A stretch of DNA of 64,000 bases, taken from contig JAULSR010000002.1 in assembly GCA_030512295.1 (NCBI GenBank), positions 5,208,001-5,272,000 of the forward strand, read 5' to 3'. The number at the start of each line of letters is the position of its first letter. Positions within the stretch are counted from its first letter, which is position 1. Below the pieces are notes generated by a model that saw nothing but the letters and a program-made list of their open reading frames with translations, was not told the DNA's origin and did no database searches. A program made the position numbers and the translations under genes. Of this stretch, positions 57,602-64,000 are shown piece by piece. Origin of the DNA: Bombardia bombarda. Taxonomy: Eukaryota; Ascomycota; Sordariomycetes; Sordariales; Lasiosphaeriaceae.

Positions 57602-60408
57602 ATGGAGATCATATCCCCATCAGCCCACACGGCCAACGGACCTCTCAACCTGTTTCGACTGCCTCCGAGCCCTCCCGCCACAGTCCATGGTCTTTGCGAC
57701 TCAAGCACTGGCGGAGAGTCTGACGTTACCAGCCCGTCCTGTGATGTCAGCGAATCAAAACCCCAAGGATCTCGGGCCTACCCTCTCCCTCCAAAACCAA
57801 GACGGAACAAGGTGCTCCCAGAAGACCTCAAGACCCCCGACTCCCACGTGGAAAGGGACCCCCGGCTCATCAGGCTGACGGGCATCCACCCGTTCAACGT
57901 CGAAGCCCCGCTGAGCGATCTCTACAACGAGGGTTTCCTGACGACAAAAGACCTGCACTACGTGAGGAACCATGGGCCAGTGCCGCGGGTCGACGACGCC
58001 CAGGTCCTCGACTGGGAGTTCACCGTCGAGGGCATGGTGGAAACCCCGCTGAAGCTGACGCTCAGAGACCTCATCAGGGACTACGAGCAGGCCACCTACC
58101 CCATCACCCTGGTCTGCGCCGGCAACCGGCGGAAGGAGCAGAATGTGGTGCGCAAAACCAAGGGCTTCTCGTGGGGTCCTGCCGGCCTCTCCACGGCCCT
58201 CTGGACCGGCGTTGCCCTGGGGGATCTGCTGGCCCGGGCCGCTCCCAAGCGGGGGGCCAGATATGTCTGCTTCGAGGGCGCCGACAAGCTGCCGAACGGG
58301 TACTACGGCACCTCGGTCAAGCTCAACTGGGCCATGGACCCCAACCGCGGCATCATGGTGGCCCACAGGATGAACGGCGAGGCCCTCCATCCCGACCACG
58401 GGAAGCCCCTGAGGATTGTAATCCCGGGACAGATTGGAGGACGCAGCGTCAAGTGGTTGAAGCGCATCGTGGTGTCATCTTCGCCGAGCGACAATTGGTA
58501 TCACATATACGACAACCGAGTCTTGCCGACCATGATCACCCCTGAAGCAAGTGCTAGCCTCCCGGATGTGTGGAAGGACGAGCGGTATGCCATCTACGAC
58601 CTCAACACCAATAGCGCCATCTGCTACCCTGCGCATGATGAGAAAGTGTCACTTTCAGAAGGTCCAAAGACATACAACTTCCGAGGCTATGCGTATGCCG
58701 GAGGCGGCAAGCGCGTCACGAGGCTCGAGGTTACCCTCGACCAAGGCAAGACTTGGACACTCGCAAATATCACATACCCCGAGGACCAATATCGGCTGGC
58801 TCCAGAGAACGAAGTCTTGTTTGGTGGCCGTCTTGACATGTCGTGGCGAGAGGCTTGCTTCTGCTGGTGTTTCTGGGACCTCGATATCCCGCTTTCAGAT
58901 CTCGGAGACGCCAAGGATGTCATGATCAGAGCCATGGATGATTCCATGATGGTGCAGCCCAGAGATATGTACTGGAGTGTGTTGGGCATGATGAACAACC
59001 CTTGGTTCCGTGTGGTAATTCACAAGGACGCTGGCTCGTTGCGATTTGAGCACCCGACCCAGCCAACAATTGTTCCTGGTGGCGGCTGGATGGAGAGAGT
59101 GAAGAAAGAAGGTGGGAATCTTACCAATGGTTTCTGGGGCGAGAAGTCACCAACCGAGGAGGACGCAGCCACAGAACCGGAAGCCGTCAAGGATATCTGC
59201 TTGATTAACGAGAAAGTCACACGGCAGATCACCATTGATGAGCTTCGCAAGCACGACGGCGAAGAACAGCCATGGTTCGTCGTGAATGGTCAAGTATACG
59301 ACGGCACCAAGTTTCTGGAGGGCCATCCGGGAGGTGCTGCATCCATAATCGGTGGCGCCGGGCAGAACATAACGGAGGAATTTCTCGCTATCCGTAGGTA
59401 CTTAATTGTCAGCCATCCTCCCCCAGCTACCAATTTCTAACCCACTTGTTCCAAACAGACAGCGAAAACGCCAAAGCCATGATGCCAGACTACCACATCG
59501 GCTCGCTCGATGCCCAGTCCCTCTTACAGCTCATCAACGCCGCCGAACCGCCATCATCCCCAGAAGCCAACGACCTCCGGCCTGTCTTCCTCCAGTCTAA
59601 AACCTGGTCCAAAGCCCTCCTCTCCCGCAAGCGCAAAATCTCTCCCGACACCAAGATCTTCACCTTCAACCTCAACCACGCGGCCCAGACAGTCGGCCTC
59701 CCCGTCGGACAGCACCTCATGATGCGCCTCCGCGACCCCAAAACGAACGAGGCCATCCTCCGCGCGTACACGCCGATATCCGAGGGCACCGACACGGGCG
59801 AGCTGCACGTCCTGGTCAAGATCTACTACGACGGGCCCGGGTGGAAGGGCGGCCGCATGACGCAAGCCCTCGACGAGCTCCCCGTCGGCCAGGCCCTCGT
59901 CGACTTCAAGGGCCCCGTGGGCAAGTTCGAGTACCGCGGCAAGGGCCTATGTGCCCTGGCGGGCAAGGGACGGCGCGTGCGCCGCTTCGTCATGATTTGC
60001 GCAGGTTCCGGCGTCACGCCCATCTTTCAGGTGCTGCGGGCCGTCATGAAGGATGAGGAGGACAGGACGAGGTGCGTGGTGCTGGACGGGAACCGCGTAG
60101 AGGGGGATATTCTGTGCAGGGCGGAGCTAGATGCGCTGGCTGCACTTGGTGGTGGTGGTGGTGGTGGTAATAGGGACGGGGACGGGGATAAGTGCAGGCT
60201 GGTTTATACGCTGAGCAGGCCCGAGGCGTCTTGGAGGGGGTTGAAGGGGAGGATGGACCGGGCATTGTTCGAGAGGGAGGTTGGGCGGCCGGTGGAGGGA
60301 GATAACGATACGTTGGTGTTGGTCTGCGGACCGGAGGGGATGGAAAAGACGGTTCGCGAGAGTTTTAGGGATATGGGGTGGAAGGACGAGGATCTTGTTT
60401 TCTTTTAA
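57602..60408 (+). CDS. niaD: Assimilatory nitrate reductase (NAD(P)H)
   Basis: Cytosolic molybdo-haem-flavoenzyme reducing nitrate to nitrite with NADPH. Exons 57602-59393 and 59459-60408 (intron 65 nt, GTAGGT, CTAAC branch, AACAG) give 913 aa. The N-terminal molybdopterin domain has Cys172 in LVCAGNRRKEQN, the probable Mo ligand, and GGRSVKWLKRI. The dimer domain follows to about 510. The cytochrome b5 domain has His575 in GHPGG and His598 in AIHSENA, the two haem ligands; the intron splits the His598 codon. The FAD domain has RAYTPIS (from 699) and GPVGKFEY. The NAD(P)H domain has CAGSGVTP (Cys778) and the catalytic-thiol motif CGPEGME (Cys887), ending in VFF. A Gly run (LGGGGGGG) lies in a surface loop. 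The start MEIISPSAHTANG is the first ATG in frame. NIT4- and GATA-type sites upstream suggest nitrate induction and nitrogen repression. No nitrite reductase or transporter gene is adjacent. Confidence 0.96.
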
Positions 60409-60897
60409 GGCCGGTCAGGGGTGATCATGTGTGGATGTATCTATGAGGTAGCATATCAAGGGTCCATATCTATGCAAACAAACTAGTAAAATTGGAATAT
60501 GTTTATTCATTACATGCAAAAGGTGATCTGGTTTTGATTTAGTTCTGTGACTTTATACAAAAGCCAAAGTCTGGAAAAGGGGAATATACAGTGCGATCTC
60601 GATAAGTTGCACTGTATGTTATCACTGTGATCCGGCATAGTTAACGAGCACATGATACATCACATGACCTCAAAATGCATCGTCCAATTGGAGAGCCCAA
60701 TTGCAAGGTGGGTGCTTGGATACAACAGTGCAGCACAGCAGCATAGCAGCAGCCAGCAGCAGCCAGCAGCAGCTACCTAGGGAAGCTCTGACGTCCGTCC
60801 ACTAGCCGACCTTCCCTCAGCGCCCTGCGGCAAAATCGCAGACAACCTAAAAACCAGCACAACACCCACCGGGCCCCTCATCACAACCACAACCACG
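60409..60897. other. Intergenic, nitrate reductase to complex I subunit
   Basis: 3' flank of the nitrate reductase gene and promoter of the complex I subunit gene, with an imperfect CAG/CAGC repeat at about 60727-60773. No gene. Confidence 0.6.
60727..60773. repeat. CAG/CAGCAGC imperfect repeat
   Basis: Repeated AGCAGC(CAGCAGC) units about 125 bases ahead of the complex I subunit start codon. Confidence 0.8.
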
Positions 60898-61795
60898 ATG
60901 CGCCAGACCCTCCGCCTGCTCGCTCGCATCAAGCCGGCGGCGCGCTTCCTCGAGGCTGGCGCGCCGACGGGGCTGACGGGCGTCCTCACACACGCCTCGC
61001 CGCGCTCGACCCTCATCTACCTCTACTCGTCGACGCTCGAGAAGCTGCAGGCGGCCCCCGAGCACTCGCTGTACCGGCAGTCGGTCGAGGCGCTGACCAA
61101 GCACCGCCTGTCGCTCGTCGAGGCCACCCAGCCCGCCGGCTACAGCGAGTGGGCCGAGCGCGCCCAGAAGCTCGTCGCCGACCACCCCGACCAATTCGGC
61201 GCCCTGTCGAGCGGCCACCTCGACGGCTCCGCCTCGGTCCGCGTCGAGCGCGACGGCAAGCTCTTTGTCGTCCGCCATGTTCTGAAGCCGAGGGACCAGC
61301 GCCTGCGGGAGTGGGACGGCGAGGTCGACGACGGCCCCAACCTCGAGGGCACGCGCACTGCGGAGGAGATGGAGCAGGAGAACCAGCTGCATCGGGAGAG
61401 GATGGAGCTGTCGCTGAAGAAGGGGGTGGCGTGGGAGCCTGAGCCGCAGCTGTCGGCTGAGCAGTGAGTTCTGGCTTGGCTTGGCTACTTGTCAATCGCG
61501 TGATGACGGATCTCTATGGCTGACACTATCTTCTTTTTGCTTTGCAGGATCGAGGAGCTCGAGACCAAGATTGGCGCTGGCCTGATCGAGGAGGTTGTCG
61601 AGGTGGCCGAGGGCGAGCTCAAACTTGTCGATACCATGTTGCAGGCCAAGGTGTAAGTTCTACATGGGTTGTCTATCCAGCACCTTGCATGTCTCTTTCA
61701 TCGTACTCATAATACTAACAACCCCTTGCAGGTGGGAGAGCCTGGAAGAGCAGCCCAATGAGGGCCAATGGGTGTACTTTGAGCGGAAAGCATAA
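60898..61795 (+). CDS. nuo-32: Mitochondrial complex I 29.9 kDa subunit (NDUFA5 type)
   Basis: Accessory subunit of NADH:ubiquinone oxidoreductase on the matrix arm, homologous to human NDUFA5. Exons 60898-61463, 61548-61652 and 61732-61795 (introns 84 and 79 nt, canonical ends) give 244 aa. The N-terminus (MRQTLRLLARIKPAARFLEAG) is Arg-rich and lacks acidic residues over the first 18 positions, as in a mitochondrial presequence. The family core is STLIYLYSSTLEKLQ... to HRLSLVEA, about residues 38-82. A helical, charged C-terminal part ends with IEELETKIGAGLIEEVVEVAEGEL and WESLEEQPNEGQWVYFERKA. The two small 3' exons carry the most conserved tail and confirm the splicing. Symbol follows the Neurospora name as I recall it. 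Confidence 0.92.
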
Positions 61796-62689
61796 ACGGG
61801 GGGTAACCAAGAGTCAGTCGTTCGGTCAGTCAGTAAGATTGAGTCGGGATATGGGAATCGCTTGGGTTGGAAAAATAGACATGCCAACGAAGATGGGCCA
61901 TTTCCAACAGCAGCAGCAGCAGCAGTTGTAACACCAAATGACGAGAGCTGTATATACAATACTAAATCATTAACGACCTTTTTTAGACTTTGGCGCATGT
62001 TGCTGCGGAACCAATGTGCCCATGCCCCTAACATAACCTGCTGATTCTTTGAAAACTCTCGTAACTGACATAGATACGTAGCACGTACCCATTGCTCCAA
62101 GCAATTGATGCAAGGCTTGGCATAAGAAAGCATCATCGAGATTTCTGGCGGGTTTTTTTTTTATAACTAGCTTTATCAAACTTACAGAATTCTCTTTTAG
62201 TATAAATGTTGGTCAGCCAGATGCAGCCGTGTGTTGCTGGTCGCAAATGTCAATTGCATCGGGCTTTCATCCGCAGTTGCTGTAAACTGGTGGGGTTGTC
62301 GGAAACCTAAGCTCAGGTGTAAAGGAACCTTGAAATTTGTTACACCTCCAAACCCATAACGCGCCCAGTTTGTTAACGGACCGCATTTCTTCGATATCGC
62401 CTCCATCTATTGACTTTAGATTGGACTGTCTTTGGACGTACTTTATTTACAGTGTGCTGTATCTTTCGTGGGTAAACTAAATTTCCCACTTTTCCCCTTT
62501 CCCACTCTCCTCTCGTGTCGGTATCCCAGCTCACACCACTCTCAGAATCACGCCCAAACTCACTTTGCCCAATTCTTCGTCTTATCAAATCACATCAGAA
62601 TTTCTGGACAGGACGTGTTGATTTATGCCACCTCAACCATATCCATATCACATAAGAGAACAAGGCTCTGCCTAGATACAACACCAAAA
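61796..62689. other. Intergenic, complex I subunit to Rrn11-like gene
   Basis: Tandem spacer of about 0.9 kb with a short CAG repeat at 61909-61925 in the likely 3' UTR. No gene was recognised. Confidence 0.6.
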
Positions 62690-64000
62690 ATGGAAATAGA
62701 CACAGAACCAAGCCGCGACAGACGGAAGCGCAAACGGTCCCTCTCATCCTCAGCCACTCAAAACAAAAGGGGCACAGCACCGCCTACCGGTAAAGACACT
62801 ATCAACCCGCTTTCCCACTCCCCCAGCACACTCAAGCAGTTCGCCGTGGCCGGGTGGCCGGTCGACCGCCCGCTGCCTTCCTCACTCCACCTGGGCTTCC
62901 CACACCGTCCGATTCAACACAGAGAGGAAGAAGAGGAAATAGATGAAGACGATGAGCGAGATTTCGACGACTCCGACGCAGAAACCACTAGCCATCGCGG
63001 TCGTCGCAGAGCCGGGAAAGCCAATAGAAGCAAAAAGCGTGGTCATCCAGACCCCAAGGGCGACGACAACGACGATGACGAGACTGACGCCACCACCGGG
63101 CCTGAGAGTGAAAGCACCGGGAAAAAGGAAAAGAAACGCCGCAAGAACGACGGCGGCCGCCGGAGTCGTGCAGCGCACGCCAACCAGGTGGGCGGGTTGG
63201 TCGAAACAATTAAAGAGTGTCTTCTCGATGGCAAGATCGCAATGGCAAAGCGCGTCTTCGGGATGCTGTCACGCGCAACGATCTACGGTAAGCCGGTGGA
63301 CCTGCGCTATAGGGGCTATTGGGAGCTCGGGTTGGAAATTATGAAGCGAGATGGAGAGGAGGAGGAGAAGGAGAGAGAGAAACAGAGAGAGAAACAGAGG
63401 GAAATCGAGCGACAGAACCGGCAGCAGTGGGAGAGCCGGAAACGGGGCGAGGAGGTTATGGATGGCCAAGAGCATCATCGTTCAATGGGCGGTAGCGGCG
63501 ACGAGGGCGGCGACGAGGAGAACAGCAGCAGCAGCAGCAGTGAAGATGACGACGGCGACGGCGACGGCGACGGCGATGAAAACGAAGAAGTAATAATATC
63601 AGAAGAAGAATACCAGCGTCGCCGCCAACGCGCCGCACACAACCTCGAGAGCGTCAAGACCTACCTTACCAGCATCATCCACCGGTACCCCTGGGTGCGG
63701 CAGTTCCCCAACAGCGTCAGCGCCGTCGACTTCTACCCCCACCTGTTCACCTACGAGATGAACTACATCCACGAAGAATACACTCAGGAGACGGCGCGAC
63801 TTGACCGCTGCTTCCACGAGGGACTCCTGGATGGCGACGGCGACGAAGACAGCAGCAGCAACAGCAGCGATGAGGATGATAAAGAGGAGAAAGAGAAGGA
63901 GGAGGAGGAATACAACCAAGAAGACCAACAAGATCGCATGGACCTTGACGACGACGACCAAAACCAAAACCAAAACCAAAACCAAAACCAGGACCAAGAT
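62690..64000 (+). CDS. Rrn11-like RNA polymerase I initiation factor (3' end beyond window)
   Basis: Probable core-factor subunit for rDNA transcription in the nucleolus. From ATG 62690 one frame is open for 437 codons to the window edge, so the gene is incomplete at its 3' end. The N-terminus is basic (RDRRKRKRSLSSS), with further nuclear-localisation-like patches (KKRGHPD, KKEKKRRKND). The recognisable part is about residues 176-220: LVETIKECLLDGKIAMAKR followed by VFGMLSRATIYGKPVDLRYRGYWELGLEIM, which resembles the helical-repeat core of Rrn11 (GD..RAKRAFGLL..R then PVDLR..RYWELG). A second block, NLESVKTYLTSIIHRYPWVRQFPNSVSAVDFYPHLF in outline, fits the same family. Between them are long charged low-complexity runs, (GGCGAC)n-encoded Gly-Asp and poly-Ser. 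The visible end is an Asn-Gln repeat from CAAAAC hexamers. Identification is by remembered pattern, so moderate. Confidence 0.7.
   Translation, partial: MEIDTEPSRDRRKRKRSLSSSATQNKRGTAPPTGKDTINPLSHSPSTLKQFAVAGWPVDRPLPSSLHLGFPHRPIQHREEEEEIDEDDERDFDDSDAETTSHRGRRRAGKANRSKKRGHPDPKGDDNDDDETDATTGPESESTGKKEKKRRKNDGGRRSRAAHANQVGGLVETIKECLLDGKIAMAKRVFGMLSRATIYGKPVDLRYRGYWELGLEIMKRDGEEEEKEREKQREKQREIERQNRQQWESRKRGEEVMDGQEHHRSMGGSGDEGGDEENSSSSSSEDDDGDGDGDGDENEEVIISEEEYQRRRQRAAHNLESVKTYLTSIIHRYPWVRQFPNSVSAVDFYPHLFTYEMNYIHEEYTQETARLDRCFHEGLLDGDGDEDSSSNSSDEDDKEEKEKEEEEYNQEDQQDRMDLDDDDQNQNQNQNQNQDQD
63957..63992. repeat. (CAAAAC)n hexamer coding repeat
   Basis: About six CCAAAA/CAAAAC units encode alternating Gln and Asn inside the Rrn11-like gene at the window edge. 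Confidence 0.85.

Noticed and set aside
1..64000. CRISPR arrays, transposon ends or a biosynthetic gene cluster
   Set aside because: No spaced identical repeats, no transposase or reverse-transcriptase motifs and no backbone biosynthetic enzyme were seen; the genes are unrelated housekeeping and surface functions.

Overview
The window is chromosomal DNA of a filamentous ascomycete (Pezizomycotina, most likely a Sordariomycete). The signs are multi-exon genes with short introns (about 50-110 nt) carrying GTRNGT donors, CTRAC/CTAAC branch sites and YAG acceptors, a fungal set of housekeeping genes (Hsp88, NIT3/NiaD nitrate reductase, Snx41, a myosin-less chitin synthase, the 29.9 kDa complex I subunit) and large pyrimidine-rich intergenic spaces. 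I cannot name the species. Exon borders below were read by eye from splice signals, frame continuity and family resemblance, with no transcript data.

Layout. 1-12.4 kb: no supportable gene; simple repeats and a CT-rich stretch leading into a TALE homeobox gene (12.4-14.2 kb, +). 14.2-21.3 kb: again gene-free. 21.35 kb: tRNA-Glu(UUC), minus strand. 22.5-26.3 kb: CTR9 of the Paf1 complex (-). 27.95-29.08 kb: single-pass membrane protein with a Pro-rich tail (+). 30.0-30.95 kb: small secreted Cys-rich protein (-) made of two exons. 32.3-34.5 kb: sorting nexin Snx41 (+). 35.2-36.5 kb: mRNA capping guanylyltransferase (+). 37.5-38.7 kb: Ser/Thr-rich, repeat-bearing, probably GPI-anchored wall protein (-). 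41.1-43.7 kb: Hsp110-family Hsp88 (-). 45.5-48.2 kb: chitin synthase (-). 51.1-55.0 kb: UPF2/NMD2 (-). 57.6-60.4 kb: nitrate reductase (+). 60.9-61.8 kb: complex I NDUFA5-type subunit (+). 62.7 kb to the window edge: an Rrn11-like RNA polymerase I factor (+), cut by the edge.

The genes do not form one pathway or cluster. They are a normal euchromatic mixture of transcription (CTR9, capping enzyme, Rrn11-like), mRNA decay (UPF2), trafficking (Snx41), wall synthesis (chitin synthase, wall protein), protein folding (Hsp88), nitrogen assimilation (nitrate reductase) and respiration (complex I). I found no undescribed multi-gene system. The most useful unusual points are: a 189-nt, stop-free, frame-preserving insert in Hsp88 that reads as an exitron-like intron with a KRRK-type basic motif; two genes whose frame breaks are each cured by one missing base in a homopolymer; a Cys-rich secreted protein visible only after splicing; a wall protein with about ten 15-residue repeats; and a NIT4-type octamer plus GATA sites ahead of the nitrate reductase gene.
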